Below are positions 39,054-48,243 of a stretch of DNA of 64,000 nt, in pieces. Each line of letters opens with the position of its first letter. Position 1 is the stretch's first letter. The DNA is from JAWKWA01 sp041397765 (lineage in GTDB: Bacteria > Pseudomonadota > Alphaproteobacteria > Rhizobiales > Hyphomicrobiaceae): positions 8,450 through 72,449 of the forward strand of contig JAWKWA010000021.1 in NCBI GenBank assembly GCA_041397765.1. Direction: 5' to 3'. The notes below the pieces were generated by a model, which saw only the letters and a program-made list of their open reading frames with translations, was not told the origin of the DNA and ran no database searches. A program made the translations under genes and the position numbers.

Positions 39054-42000
39054 CTACAGCACCGCGCGGCGCGGCGTGCCGCGGCCGTGGACCGGGCTCA
39101 CCTGGCAGACCTCGAGCGTGACCGAGCCGGGTAGCATGCCGAAGTCGGCGGCTTGCTCGGCAGCGGCATAGACAGCCGAGGGGCTCGCCGCGACGAGCGT
39201 GCGCCTGACGACACTGCCCTCGAGGATGTCGATCTCGTAGCGCTCGTCCTCCTCGCCGAGCGGCACCTCGGCGAGGTCGAGGGAATCGCCGCCGATGCGG
39301 GTGCGCCGGACCCAGGTGATGTGGAGATCGCCGCCTTCGCGCCGGCCGGAGACGTGAACGGGGCTCAAGGGCCTCAGCGCGGCACCAGCGAAAGCATGCG
39401 TCTCGGTCCGGTAGGCACGATGGTCGATGGCCTCGACGGCAGGACCGAAGCGCCAGGAAAAGTCGAGACCGATCTCGTCGACAGACATGGCCAGGCGCTC
39501 GAGGGCGGCATCGACCAGCACGAAGCGCGCTCCGGCCCCGATGGTCGTGGCCATCGCCGCCTCGCTGCCCGACTGCCCCCGCAGCAGGGTCGTCAGGCGA
39601 TAGGTCGATGGCGCCACGAGCTCGGCGGCTGCGAACTGCAGGAGCTCCCATCTGCCCGATGCCGTCTCGATCGCAGCGAGATTGGTGCCATTGAGAAGGT
39701 CGGCCTCGCTCGCGCCATGCAGGACGCCGCCATCGAGCCGCACGGTCAGCGCATTGGCGCGGTCGAAGCGGCTCTCGGGGCCGGGGGCGAGGGCCTCGAG
39801 CGTCACGCCGAGGGTGGCAGGCGCCGTCACGATCGCATCGAGCGCGTAGGCGGGCTCGCCTGCCCCATGGCCACGATAGACGGCAATACCGCCAGGCCAG
39901 GGCGAGGCGGTTGCCGCGACGAGGCCGCGATGCGCAAGTCCTTCCGCGGTCACCAGCGGCAGATCGAGGAAGACGGCGAGCGCGGGGCCGAAGACCTCCG
40001 GCAGGTCGACCGTGCCCGGACGCACGGCCGTGATCACCGGGCCGACGATACCCGGCTCGATGGAAAGCGCCTCGACCTCGGCGTGAAGTCCCTCGGCGAT
40101 GCCGGTGATGCGCATCGGCAGCGACCGGCCGGCATCCTCGAGAAGCACGACGTCGCCGGGCTCCAGGGCGAGGTGGCGAGGCGACAGGGCAAAGCGGGCG
40201 CTCTCGCGCGAGGCCCATGTGTCCTGCAGCCAGGTCTCGGCGATCGCCTGGGCGGTCTCGCCGCGCATGGCGATGGCGAGCTCGGCGACCGAGATGCGCC
40301 GGCTGGCGACGGTCGAGCGGCGCGCCTCGACGGCGGACCGGCGATAGTCGGCGGCGGGGTCGATGAAGCCGATGCGCGCGATTGCCGGCAATTCGCTCTC
40401 CTGCGCTCGCGTCAGTGCGAAGAGGGCGCCTTCGGCCGACTGCTCGACGACATCGTCCTGACGCAGCGACAGCGCGCTGCCATCACCGCCGCGCGGAGCA
40501 AAGACGATGCCGTCCGCCGTCTCGCGGGCGTCGATCATGAAGGCGAGCTCGAGGGGCTGGAGGGCATCGCGAGCGGACATCGGCCTGTCGAGCGCATAGC
40601 CCGCGATGCTTCCGGCAAGCGGTCCGACGGCGAAGCGCGAGAAGCCGTAGTCGGTGAGGATGGCCGCGATGACCGCCGCCACGGAGCCGGCACCGAGACG
40701 GCCCGTCAGCCAGTGGCCGACCGTCCAATTGGCGCCGTCGGCCCAGAGGGAGGTCGCCTCGGGAAAGGCCGGATAGGGACGCGCATCCCAGGTGTAGACG
40801 TAGATGCGAGAGGGATCGACCATGCGCCCCGCATAGACATCCGACTGCGGATTGTATGCGGGATCGAAGTCGTCATGGGCAGGATCGAATGCCGAGACGA
40901 TCGCCTCGATGTATCGGCGCTGCACGAGATCGTCGCGCAGGCCGAGCGAGTAGTGCGGCACCTTCGATTCGGAGCTTTTCGGGTCGACGAAGACGTTGGG
41001 CTCGTTGGGCCCTTTGTCGATCGCCGGACAGCCGACCTCGGTCAGCCAGATCGGCTTCATGCGCGGCTGCCAGGCGGTCGGTGTCGCACCCTCGATGCCG
41101 CCCGGCCGGTCGTAGTGACGGCTCTGCCACCAGGCGCGGATGTCCTTGTAGCGGAACACCCATGGCTTGCCGGCGCCATCGGTGATCGGGGTGCGCAGTT
41201 GGGCGTCGCGATCGGCCTTGCTTGCGTAGTACCAGTCGAATCCCTCGCCGCCGAAGACATTGGCGCGCAGATAGGCGAGGTCGTGGATCGCACTCGCACC
41301 CGCCAACCGGTCGAGATGAGATGTGCCGTCGCGCCAGTCGGCGAGCGGCCAGTAGAGATCGATGCCGACGGCATCGATCGAGGGGCTCGCCCACAGGGGA
41401 TCGAGATGGAAATGCACGTCGCCCGAGCCGTCCGCCGGCTGGTGACCGAAATACTCCGACCAGTCGGCCGCGTAGGTCACCTTTGTGCCGGATCCGAGCA
41501 CGGACTTGACGTCGGCGGCGAGTGCAACGAGGGCGTCGACGAAGGGGTAAGTGGACGGTGCGGAGCGCACCGTCGTCAGACCGCGCAGCTCCGAGCCGAT
41601 GAGGAAAGCGTCGACGCCACCGGCCGCCTTGCAGAGGTGGGCATAGTGCAGGATCATGCGGCGGAACGACCATTCCGCCGGCCCCGCATAGACGACCGTG
41701 TCGCCCGAGACGGCGAAATCCGTTGTCTCAGCCGTGCCGACGAAGGCGGCGATCTCAGCGGCGGCCGCCGTGCTGCCATCGGGTGAGCCGGGCTCGCCAG
41801 GGGCCGTCGACAGCGTGATACGGCCGCGCCAGGGATAGACCGCCTGGGATGCAGCGCCGTAAGGATCGGCGAGCGCATTGCCCTCGGGCACGTCCATCAG
41901 CACGAAGGGGTAGAAGGTGACCGCGAGGCCGCGGGCCTTCAGGTCGCGGATGGCGGCAACGACCGAGGAGTCGGACGGCGTGCCGCCATAGGCGGGACGA

Positions 42001-43022
42001 TCCTCGATGGCCGAGACGAGATGCGCCGTGGCGCGCGTCTCGCCGGCGACCTGCCAGGTGACCGGCGCCGTCTGCTTGGTGCGGTTCTCGACGCCGGGCC
42101 TCAACATGCACTCGCCCGCACGCAGATCGTTGCCGAACCAGCTCACCACCAGCGAGGCGCGGGCGAGGGCCGGCAGCGAATCGCCGAGCTCGTCGATCGA
42201 GGCGTCCCAGTCCGAGCCGCCGGCATGAGTGTGCACGTTCTCGGCGATGGTCGCGCCACCACCCTGATCCTGTGTGACGGCGTCGGGCTCGTAGGCGAAC
42301 TCGCTGGCCCCGGGAATGATCGTGACGGAGCGGATCGATTCCTCGAAACGATCGACGGCGCGGAACACTTCGAATGTGAGCTGAGGAATGCGATTGCCGA
42401 AGCGGGCGAGCGCGAGACGCTCGAACACCACATAGGCGAGGCCGCGATAGGCCGGAGCGCGGCCGGCGCCTTCCTTGCCCTCGATGAGACTGTCGGGCTG
42501 CTGGGAAGCGGTGCCCTTGTAGACGCGCATGGTGATGCGCGAGAGGCCGAGCGGCTTTCCGTCGGCCCATACGCGGCCGATGCGCGTCACCGGACCTTCG
42601 CAGATGCCGACGGCGAGATTGGCGTAGTAGCGGTACTCGGTGGTCGTCGTGCCGTTTCCCTCGGCGCCGCCGAGTCCCTTGCCGCCGCCACCGGCCGATG
42701 CGGAGGCCGTCGAGGTGACGACCTCCTCCTCGAAGCGCGTCGCCCAGATGATCTCGCCGGCAAGGCGCATGCGGCCGTAGAGCCGCGGGATCGGCACGCC
42801 TTCGCTCGAGGACATCACCTTGAGGTCGTCGAGACGCGGGCCTTCGACCTGGCGCGACTGACCGCTCGGCTGAAAGAGCGCATTGTCGATATAGGCGCCG
42901 GCGAGCGCACCTGCCGCACGGCCGAGCGTCGCTCCCGTCACCGCGCCACCGAGCGCGCTGAAGCCGGGCAGCAGCGCGCCGCCGATGGCAGCGCCCGCCG
43001 TGCCGAGTACGAGTGTCGCCAT
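39054..43022 (-). CDS. GTA megatron/host-specificity tail protein (gp15-like, GTA_TIM and phage-tail_3)
   Basis: A 1322-residue tail-tip protein matching RcGTA gp15. A glycine-rich hydrophobic N-terminus (LVLGTAGAAIGGALLPGFSA) resembles a membrane-active segment. The middle is a TIM-barrel glycosidase-like domain (YAADWSEYFGHQPADGSGDV, IWLTEVGCPAIDKG), then a large beta-rich tail domain to the end. In RcGTA this protein forms the tail baseplate spike and pierces the envelope. I used ATG 43022, which has AGGA close upstream; the frame is open further to 43118 without a better signal. The gap to gp14 is 35 bp. The reading frame is intact. Confidence 0.92.
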   Translation of the reverse strand: MATLVLGTAGAAIGGALLPGFSALGGAVTGATLGRAAGALAGAYIDNALFQPSGQSRQVEGPRLDDLKVMSSSEGVPIPRLYGRMRLAGEIIWATRFEEEVVTSTASASAGGGGKGLGGAEGNGTTTTEYRYYANLAVGICEGPVTRIGRVWADGKPLGLSRITMRVYKGTASQQPDSLIEGKEGAGRAPAYRGLAYVVFERLALARFGNRIPQLTFEVFRAVDRFEESIRSVTIIPGASEFAYEPDAVTQDQGGGATIAENVHTHAGGSDWDASIDELGDSLPALARASLVVSWFGNDLRAGECMLRPGVENRTKQTAPVTWQVAGETRATAHLVSAIEDRPAYGGTPSDSSVVAAIRDLKARGLAVTFYPFVLMDVPEGNALADPYGAASQAVYPWRGRITLSTAPGEPGSPDGSTAAAAEIAAFVGTAETTDFAVSGDTVVYAGPAEWSFRRMILHYAHLCKAAGGVDAFLIGSELRGLTTVRSAPSTYPFVDALVALAADVKSVLGSGTKVTYAADWSEYFGHQPADGSGDVHFHLDPLWASPSIDAVGIDLYWPLADWRDGTSHLDRLAGASAIHDLAYLRANVFGGEGFDWYYASKADRDAQLRTPITDGAGKPWVFRYKDIRAWWQSRHYDRPGGIEGATPTAWQPRMKPIWLTEVGCPAIDKGPNEPNVFVDPKSSESKVPHYSLGLRDDLVQRRYIEAIVSAFDPAHDDFDPAYNPQSDVYAGRMVDPSRIYVYTWDARPYPAFPEATSLWADGANWTVGHWLTGRLGAGSVAAVIAAILTDYGFSRFAVGPLAGSIAGYALDRPMSARDALQPLELAFMIDARETADGIVFAPRGGDGSALSLRQDDVVEQSAEGALFALTRAQESELPAIARIGFIDPAADYRRSAVEARRSTVASRRISVAELAIAMRGETAQAIAETWLQDTWASRESARFALSPRHLALEPGDVVLLEDAGRSLPMRITGIAEGLHAEVEALSIEPGIVGPVITAVRPGTVDLPEVFGPALAVFLDLPLVTAEGLAHRGLVAATASPWPGGIAVYRGHGAGEPAYALDAIVTAPATLGVTLEALAPGPESRFDRANALTVRLDGGVLHGASEADLLNGTNLAAIETASGRWELLQFAAAELVAPSTYRLTTLLRGQSGSEAAMATTIGAGARFVLVDAALERLAMSVDEIGLDFSWRFGPAVEAIDHRAYRTETHAFAGAALRPLSPVHVSGRREGGDLHITWVRRTRIGGDSLDLAEVPLGEEDERYEIDILEGSVVRRTLVAASPSAVYAAAEQAADFGMLPGSVTLEVCQVSPVHGRGTPRRAVL

Positions 43023-43057
43023 CTGATCCTGCCGATTGGTGGGGAGCGTCGTAGGCC

Positions 43058-43507
43058 TCAGCGCGTCGAGGATACGAGCAGGGGAAAGCGGAAAACGCCG
43101 GCGATGCGCCGCTGCCACCAGGGCCCGAGGCCGACCTCGGAAACGGGCACGCCTTCCTGGGCATGGATCATGCGCGTCGGCGAGACGAGGATCGCCGCGT
43201 GCTTGACGCGCGCGTCGCGGCGCAGGCGGAACAGCACGACGTCGCCGGCATCCGGCCCGACGCCCGCCGGGATCAGATGCCGCGCCGCCGCCTCGAGCAG
43301 CGGCTCGCCGTCACCGCAGTCGCGCCAGGCTGGCGAATAGGCGGGCGGCATCTCGGCGTCGATGCCGTTCAGCTCGCGCCACACGCCGCGCACCAGGCCG
43401 AGACAGTCGGTGCCGGCGCCGCGATTGCTGGCGCCGTGATGATAGGGCGTCCCGAGCCAGCCGCGCGCCAGCGCGACCACCTTGGCCGGATCGGCCGGGG
43501 CGATCAC
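43058..43507 (-). CDS. GTA NlpC/P60-type cell-wall peptidase (gp14-like)
   Basis: A 149-residue NlpC/P60 cysteine peptidase. The catalytic Cys35 is in GAGTDCLGLVRGVWREL and His103 in VKHAAILVSP. In RcGTA the equivalent protein sits in the tail tip and opens peptidoglycan during DNA delivery. The GTG at 43507 overlaps the stop of the gp13 gene (GTGA), so translation is coupled. Length and motif spacing are normal for the phage cell-wall peptidase family. Confidence 0.92.
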   Translation of the reverse strand: MIAPADPAKVVALARGWLGTPYHHGASNRGAGTDCLGLVRGVWRELNGIDAEMPPAYSPAWRDCGDGEPLLEAAARHLIPAGVGPDAGDVVLFRLRRDARVKHAAILVSPTRMIHAQEGVPVSEVGLGPWWQRRIAGVFRFPLLVSSTR

Positions 43508-44385
43508 AGGCGGCCACCGGTGTTGCCACCGCCGCGCGAGGGATAGCTGATGACGTAGTCGGTGCCTGGAATGTGAGGAAAGCCGCGGAAGTTGACGAGA
43601 TTGGCGAAGCGCTTGCGGCAGGTCTCGGCGCTCTTGTCGCAGCCGGCCGTCACGTGGAAGCTATCGCCTATCGCAATGGCGCGCGGCGGCCGCAGCCACA
43701 GCTCGATGGCGACGACATCGCCAAGCGTGTGATGACGCACCTCCTGCGCGCTGCCGGCATTCTCGCCCGTCAACCAGGCGAGGCGGCCCTGCGCAAAGAG
43801 GCCGCTGGCGTGACCGCCAAGACCCGACACATGGAAGCGCCGCCAGTCGGCGACGGTCGTCACCGTGCCCGTCGCGCTCCAGGCCGCAAGCGTGATGTCG
43901 ATGCCGCAGCGGCCGTCGCCGAGATCGGCGTCGCAGGCACGCTGGAAGCTGCGGCCGATGGGCTGCTGCAGCTCGTGCGCCATGCCACGCAGCTCGGCGG
44001 AGAAGGCAGCACCCGAGCGGCGCACCTCGCCGATGGTCGCAACGCGGACGCGCAGGCGCTGTGCGGGCTCGTGCCAGTTGACGCGGAACACCTCGACCGC
44101 GGCACTGTCGAACAGCCCCCTGTCGAGATCGGCCGCCGACAGGCGCTCGGAGACGAGCGCTCCGTCGACCTCCGAGTTGTCGACATTGAGGCCGACGGTG
44201 CGACGCGCTTCGGTGGCGGTGAAGCCGGTCGCCGCCTCGAAGACCGTGCCGTCGAAATCGAGGTCGCGATCATGGTCGGTGAAGCCGAGCCGCACCCCGT
44301 CGTTGCGCGTGATGCGCCAGCACCAGCACAAGGTGGTCGCACCGGTGTCGAGATGGGCCTGCATGTCCTCGGGGATCTTGCGCAT
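43504..44385 (-). CDS. GTA tail hub protein, DUF2163 (gp13-like)
   Basis: A 293-residue protein of the DUF2163/phage_BR0599 family. The N-terminus (TTLCWCWRITRNDGVRLGFTDHDRDL) and the C-terminal cysteine-containing region (CDKSAETCRKRFANLVNFRG, FPHIPG) are characteristic. In RcGTA this protein forms the tail hub together with gp12. The ATG at 44385 has GGAGG four bases upstream. It overlaps gp14 by four bases and lies 59 bp from gp12. Confidence 0.92.
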   Translation of the reverse strand: MRKIPEDMQAHLDTGATTLCWCWRITRNDGVRLGFTDHDRDLDFDGTVFEAATGFTATEARRTVGLNVDNSEVDGALVSERLSAADLDRGLFDSAAVEVFRVNWHEPAQRLRVRVATIGEVRRSGAAFSAELRGMAHELQQPIGRSFQRACDADLGDGRCGIDITLAAWSATGTVTTVADWRRFHVSGLGGHASGLFAQGRLAWLTGENAGSAQEVRHHTLGDVVAIELWLRPPRAIAIGDSFHVTAGCDKSAETCRKRFANLVNFRGFPHIPGTDYVISYPSRGGGNTGGRL

Positions 44386-44444
44386 CGGACCTCCTCGGCT
44401 GCTGTCGTGCGCCGGGACATCGCTTCGGCGGCGCGGGTGATACG

Positions 44445-45086
44445 TCAGATGCGGATCTCGACGATCGGGATGCTCGGTATCGAGCCGTGCAGCACGCTCG
44501 TGACGTCGATCTCGAGGCGGTCGGTGTCGAAGCGCACCGGCACGTCGAACTCGAAGCCCGCCGTGACACCGGCGCCCGGCGGCGGCGCGTGCCCGGCGAG
44601 AAAGGCGATCTGACCCGTCACGGTGTCGACGACATAGTCATCGCCGATCACCTGCAGCGTGCCCCCGACCGCGACCGCGACGGTACCCGCGACGGGCTTG
44701 GCGATCCGTCGCAGATAGGGATTGAGGCCACTGCCGTAGGTCTTTGCGATCGCAAAGACGAGCGTCTCGCCGTCGCCGCTGCCGAGCAGCTGATCGAGCG
44801 CCGAGGTCGTTACGGAAGGCGCACAGGACTTCCAGTCGGCGTGATCCTTCCAGCGGAAGCCGTGCAACCGGCCGCGCCGCTCCTCGAAGAAGGCGATGAC
44901 CTCGTGCAGATCGTCGATGCCGCGAACGCCATAGCCCGCGTTGTAGCTGCGCCGGGAATCGGCCCAGCGGCTGTTGCGCTCCTCGCGCCCGGACCCGAGT
45001 GTGACGATCTCGGTGCGCCGCTCGGGTCCGCCGGTCGCGCTCCTGGAAATGCGGGTCGGGAAGCGCACCTCGTGGAAGGCCGTCAT
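44445..45086 (-). CDS. GTA distal tail protein, DUF2460 (gp12-like)
   Basis: A 213-residue DUF2460 protein. The family landmarks FHEVRFPTRISRSATGGPE, AFFEERRGRLHGFRWKDHAD and the C-terminal GFEFDVPVRFDTDRLEID are all present. In RcGTA it is the distal tail protein linking tube to baseplate. The ATG at 45086 follows the tape-measure stop by 45 bp. The full-length frame is intact, with base composition like the neighbours. Confidence 0.93.
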   Translation of the reverse strand: MTAFHEVRFPTRISRSATGGPERRTEIVTLGSGREERNSRWADSRRSYNAGYGVRGIDDLHEVIAFFEERRGRLHGFRWKDHADWKSCAPSVTTSALDQLLGSGDGETLVFAIAKTYGSGLNPYLRRIAKPVAGTVAVAVGGTLQVIGDDYVVDTVTGQIAFLAGHAPPPGAGVTAGFEFDVPVRFDTDRLEIDVTSVLHGSIPSIPIVEIRI

Positions 45087-45131
45087 CTGGCAAATCTCCC
45101 GGATTTCCTCGCGCGCCGATCGGGCGGGCGC

Positions 45132-45695
45132 TCAGAGATTGCGCTGGCCCGAGCCGAGCGTGCGGCTCATCAAGGCGGCGATCTGCGTCTCGGACCGGCG
45201 GAAGCCGGCGACGTCGGGCGTCTGGACATTGAAGGTCACGACCGGGCCGCCGGCCGCGACAACCGGAGACGCCGAACCGCTGAGGGCGGCGGCCGGCGAT
45301 CCTGCCGCGCCCAGGCCAGGGGGAAGCGACTGCGAAAGACCCGAAAGTCCCAAGGGAGCGGCGATCGCCCCATCGGCAGCAAAGAGCTGCGGCAGCCCCG
45401 TCGCACCCCCCGAGAGCAGCGTGCCGAAGCCACTGCCGAGAGCTTGCGTGAACGGCTTCAATGCCTGGTCGAGTGCCATGTCCGACATCGACAGCACGAG
45501 CGAGCGCAGCACGTCGTCGAGATCCTTGCCGCCGACGACGACCGCCTCGAAGGCCGTCGTCATGCGCTGCGCGAACCGGTCGCCGAGGCGGCCGAGATCG
45601 TCGAGGGCCCGACGCATCGGCTCGGTATCGGCGGCGAAGGAGAGGGAGAGTGTCGCGTCGGCACCCGACGCATCGTCGCGCGATGAGGTCGTCAT
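45132..45695 (-). CDS. GTA tail tape-measure protein (gp11-like)
   Basis: A 187-residue protein that sets tail length. It has the helical start RRALDDLGRLGDRFAQRMTT and the family segment VVGGKDLDDVLRSLVLSMSD, followed by a Gly/Ala/Ser-rich middle and a short C-terminal VVTFNVQTPDVAGFRRSE. It is far shorter than tailed-phage tape measures but typical of GTAs, predicting a short tail. The ATG at 45695 has GGGGAA five bases upstream and overlaps the stop of the small chaperone gene (ATGA). Confidence 0.88.
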   Translation of the reverse strand: MTTSSRDDASGADATLSLSFAADTEPMRRALDDLGRLGDRFAQRMTTAFEAVVVGGKDLDDVLRSLVLSMSDMALDQALKPFTQALGSGFGTLLSGGATGLPQLFAADGAIAAPLGLSGLSQSLPPGLGAAGSPAAALSGSASPVVAAGGPVVTFNVQTPDVAGFRRSETQIAALMSRTLGSGQRNL

Positions 45696-45922
45696 GATCG
45701 TTCCCCGTCGGGAAAGGCTGCGAGCAGGCGATCGAGATCGCTGCGGGCGGGCACGGCACGATGCGCGGGGCCGACGCCCAGTCCGCGCATGGCGGCGGCA
45801 AGCTCGAGCGGCGTCATCGCCCAGAACTGGGAGGGCGACAGGCGCAACGTGCCGAGACCGAACGCCATCACCTCTGCCCAGGCAAGCTCCGCCGATCGAG
45901 AGGAATGAGGTGCGGGGCTCAT
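45692..45922 (-). CDS. GTA tail assembly chaperone (gp10.1-like)
   Basis: A 76-residue protein of the phage tail assembly chaperone type. The signature is AELAWAEVMAFGLGTLRLSPSQFWAMTPLELAAAMRG, where GxLRLSPxxFWxMTPxEL is the recurring family motif. It overlaps both neighbours by four bases (ATGA at each end). It presumably helps assemble tail tube around the tape measure and is not part of the mature particle. Confidence 0.9.
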   Translation of the reverse strand: MSPAPHSSRSAELAWAEVMAFGLGTLRLSPSQFWAMTPLELAAAMRGLGVGPAHRAVPARSDLDRLLAAFPDGERS

Positions 45923-46257
45923 GGCCGTTCTCCCTCGTCGCAACCGCCGGGGTCGCCGAAAGTCGCGCGCAGGAGCCGCGCGACGATGTCGACATAGCCG
46001 GCAGCGCCACCCTCGGCGGCAAGGCCGGCGATCTGCGGATCGCCGAGCTCGCTGCCACCGCCGCGAATGCCGGCAGCGATGATGCGCAAGGCATCGCGGG
46101 CGGAGAGCCGTCCGTCGGCGAGGCGGCGCGCGAGTGCCGACAGGTCCTCGGCGGCGAAGACATGTTCGAGCTCGGCGAGCGCGCCGAGCGTCAAGCAGAG
46201 ACGGAATTGGCGACCGCCGAGCACTGCCTCGATCTCGCCGCGTCGGGGATTGATCAT
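45919..46257 (-). CDS. Gene transfer agent family protein (gp10-like)
   Basis: A 112-residue protein of the GTA gp10 family. Recognisable features are RRGEIEAVLGGRQFRLCLTLGALAELE at the N-terminus and the helical middle LADGRLSARDALRIIAAGIRGGG. It sits between the major tail protein and the chaperone, as in RcGTA, and probably acts in tail assembly. ATG 46257 is 16 bp after the tail protein stop. The C-terminus (GDPGGCDEGERP) overlaps the next start. Confidence 0.9.
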   Translation of the reverse strand: MINPRRGEIEAVLGGRQFRLCLTLGALAELEHVFAAEDLSALARRLADGRLSARDALRIIAAGIRGGGSELGDPQIAGLAAEGGAAGYVDIVARLLRATFGDPGGCDEGERP

Positions 46258-46273
46258 GGTGGAGTTCTCAGCC

Positions 46274-46687
46274 TCAAAGTGCGGTGAAGGCGAGCACGCC
46301 GGCGGATTCGAGCGTCAGGTCGAACGTCACCTCGGCGTCGTGGCTGGCGCTGAAATCGAGACCGGTGATCTGGAAAGGTCCCGCGACAGTGCCGAAATCG
46401 GGGATCACCACCTGCCAGTCGCGGATGAGGCCGTCGAAAAAGATCTGCCGCACCGTCTCGTCGGAGGCGGCGTCCTTGAAGATGCCGCTGCCGGCAATGC
46501 GCGCGCTCCTCATGCCGGCGCCGGCCAACAGCTCGCGCCAGCGTCCGACCGATTCAGCATGGGTGATGTCGACGGCGCCGGCGTTGAAGGCGAGCGTGCG
46601 CGTGCGCAGTCCGGCCACCGTGACGAAACCCGCGGCGCCGTCGCCGTCGACTTTCAAGAGCAGGTCCTTGCCCTTCTGTGCGGCCAT
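46274..46687 (-). CDS. GTA major tail (tube) protein, TP901-1 family (gp9-like)
   Basis: A 137-residue tail-tube protein. It starts MAAQKGKDLLLKVDGDG and contains VDITHAESVGRWRELLAGAG and FQITGLDFSASHDAEVTFDLTLESAG, the pattern of phage major tail proteins of the TP901-1/RcGTA gp9 type. The ATG at 46687 is 50 bp after the gp8 stop. The frame is intact and of normal length. Confidence 0.93.
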   Translation of the reverse strand: MAAQKGKDLLLKVDGDGAAGFVTVAGLRTRTLAFNAGAVDITHAESVGRWRELLAGAGMRSARIAGSGIFKDAASDETVRQIFFDGLIRDWQVVIPDFGTVAGPFQITGLDFSASHDAEVTFDLTLESAGVLAFTAL

Positions 46688-46737
46688 CGCCGTTATCCTT
46701 CCCGAAGTTGATCATGGTGAGCGATCTTGTCCCGTGC

Positions 46738-47151
46738 TCAGGCGAGCGGCTCGGTCACGGCGCGGAAGCGGATCAGGCCATGCACCGTCTCGCCGTCGGC
46801 CTCGCGGCGCAGCTCGACATGACCCGCGCGGAGATTGACGAGCCGGTGGCCGTCGAGCGCTAGCGCCTGGTCGTGCAGCCGGCTGCGGATGGCGAGAAGG
46901 ATGGTGCGCGCCTCGCGCCGTCCGGCGGCGTCGGACCAGACATGCAGCGTCAGGTCGTGCTCGGTGCCGTCCTCGGTCGCGGTCGACCAGTCGCGATGGG
47001 TGCTCGCGCCATAGGTGACGTAGGGATAGTGCGTGCCCTGCGGCACGTGGTCGAAAACGCGGCCGCTGCCGGTCAGGCCGGCGAGCGTCGCGTCTGCGGC
47101 GAGAGTTGTCTGTATCGCCACCTGGAGGGCGTGGCCTGCGTCGATCGTCAT
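46738..47151 (-). CDS. GTA tail terminator, DUF3168 (gp8-like)
   Basis: A 137-residue DUF3168 protein with ALQVAIQTTLAADATLAGLTG, PYVTYGASTHRDWSTATEDG and LTLHVWSDAAGRREARTILL, all characteristic. In RcGTA it caps the tail tube at the head side. I chose ATG 47151, with AAGG seven bases upstream; the frame is open a further 16 codons. The gap to gp7 is 63 bp. Confidence 0.93.
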   Translation of the reverse strand: MTIDAGHALQVAIQTTLAADATLAGLTGSGRVFDHVPQGTHYPYVTYGASTHRDWSTATEDGTEHDLTLHVWSDAAGRREARTILLAIRSRLHDQALALDGHRLVNLRAGHVELRREADGETVHGLIRFRAVTEPLA

Positions 47152-47214
47152 GATGAGACCTTGGGCAGCGGTGTTCCGGACGTGATGCGGGCGAGGCAAA
47201 GCGCTGCCGGCCGA

Positions 47215-47541
47215 TCAGGCAAGCTGGCGCTCGGCGAGACAGCGCAGCCAGCGGCGTGTGCCGTCGAGATCGGTGACGGCAGCAATGGCGAGCACGTCGT
47301 CGCCGATGCGCACGCGCATGGCCGGTGCGATGTCGCCGCGATGACGGATCACGATCTCCTGCGTCACCGTGCCTGCGCGCTGGTCGGCCTTCACGTCCTC
47401 GCGTGCCGAAACGGGCCGCACCGCGGCCCAGACCGTCGCGACCGCGATCCAGTTGCGGTCGAAGCCGCCGGCATCCTCCGGCACCAGCACCGCCTGCTCG
47501 AAAATCACGCGGCGGTTCATGTCTGCGATGGAGATGGTCAC
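47215..47541 (-). CDS. GTA head closure/stopper protein (gp7-like)
   Basis: A 108-residue phage head-tail joining protein. It begins with GTG at 47541 (TISIADMNRRVIFEQ) and contains FDRNWIAVATVWAAVRPVS and QEIVIRHRGDIAPAMRVRIGDDV, the usual HK97 gp10/SPP1-type head closure pattern. The GTG overlaps the connector stop (GTGA). The much longer open frame upstream is not used, because it lies inside gp6. Confidence 0.9.
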   Translation of the reverse strand: MTISIADMNRRVIFEQAVLVPEDAGGFDRNWIAVATVWAAVRPVSAREDVKADQRAGTVTQEIVIRHRGDIAPAMRVRIGDDVLAIAAVTDLDGTRRWLRCLAERQLA

Positions 47542-48116
47542 AGGATGCGCCTCCGGCGATAGGGATCGAGGAGGCGCTCGACCATGGCGGGCGCGAAGGC
47601 GAGAGGCTCGCCGAGATCGACGGGCTGGCGGCGCTCGTACCAATCAGCGACGAGCAGGCGGAGCGCCTGGCGGATCGGACCGGGGACGTCGTCGCCCGTG
47701 TCGCCGAAGCCGGCGGTGAAGTCGATCTCGATGCCGGCGATCGGCCGACCCGGCTGCGGCCAGATCATCGAGCCGCCAGGGGCGAGACGCGCCGGCGGGC
47801 CGGGTGCGAGGAACCATCGCGCAGCATCGATCACGACGGACGCGCCGGACCCGTCGCGCAAGCGCACCTCGTCGATGGTGCGCACCGGGGCGAGCGGCAT
47901 CGCGACGATGCCGTCGTCGGGCCAGCGGTCGAGCACCAGACGCCAGGACTGCGTGACGAAGGCGGAGGACAGAAGCATCTCGAGATGGAGCCGCGCGGCG
48001 CTCAGAAGACTGGCGATCAACGCATCCTCCTCGCCATGATCGAGGCGAAGATGGCTCTTGATCTCGGCGAGCGTCAGCGGCTCGACGGCGGGCAGGCCGA
48101 TGGGCACGAGCGTCAT
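47538..48116 (-). CDS. GTA head-tail connector/adaptor protein (gp6-like)
   Basis: A 192-residue connector protein. PLTLAEIKSHLRLDHGEEDALIASLLSAAR is the HK97 gp6-like N-terminal signature, followed by QSWRLVLDRWP, the hydrophobic PLAPVRTIDEVRLRDG and a C-terminal helix (IRQALRLLVADWYERR). It joins portal to the head closure protein. The ATG at 48116 follows the capsid stop by 127 bp, the largest gap inside the structural operon apart from the leader. Confidence 0.93.
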   Translation of the reverse strand: MTLVPIGLPAVEPLTLAEIKSHLRLDHGEEDALIASLLSAARLHLEMLLSSAFVTQSWRLVLDRWPDDGIVAMPLAPVRTIDEVRLRDGSGASVVIDAARWFLAPGPPARLAPGGSMIWPQPGRPIAGIEIDFTAGFGDTGDDVPGPIRQALRLLVADWYERRQPVDLGEPLAFAPAMVERLLDPYRRRRIL

Positions 48117-48243
48117 GGCGCACGCTCCTGTCAGGAATGAAAGGCGGTGGGGAGAGCCGGGCGGCGGCGACGGGAGGGGCCGATCGCAGCCGCCCGGCCG
48201 GCACGGGGCCGTCGGCGTGATCCGGAGTGGCGTCGGATCGCCG

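Noticed and set aside
39153..41786. 877-residue plus-strand open frame
   Set aside because: It is antisense to the GTA megatron gene, lacks any recognisable domain and has a shadow composition.
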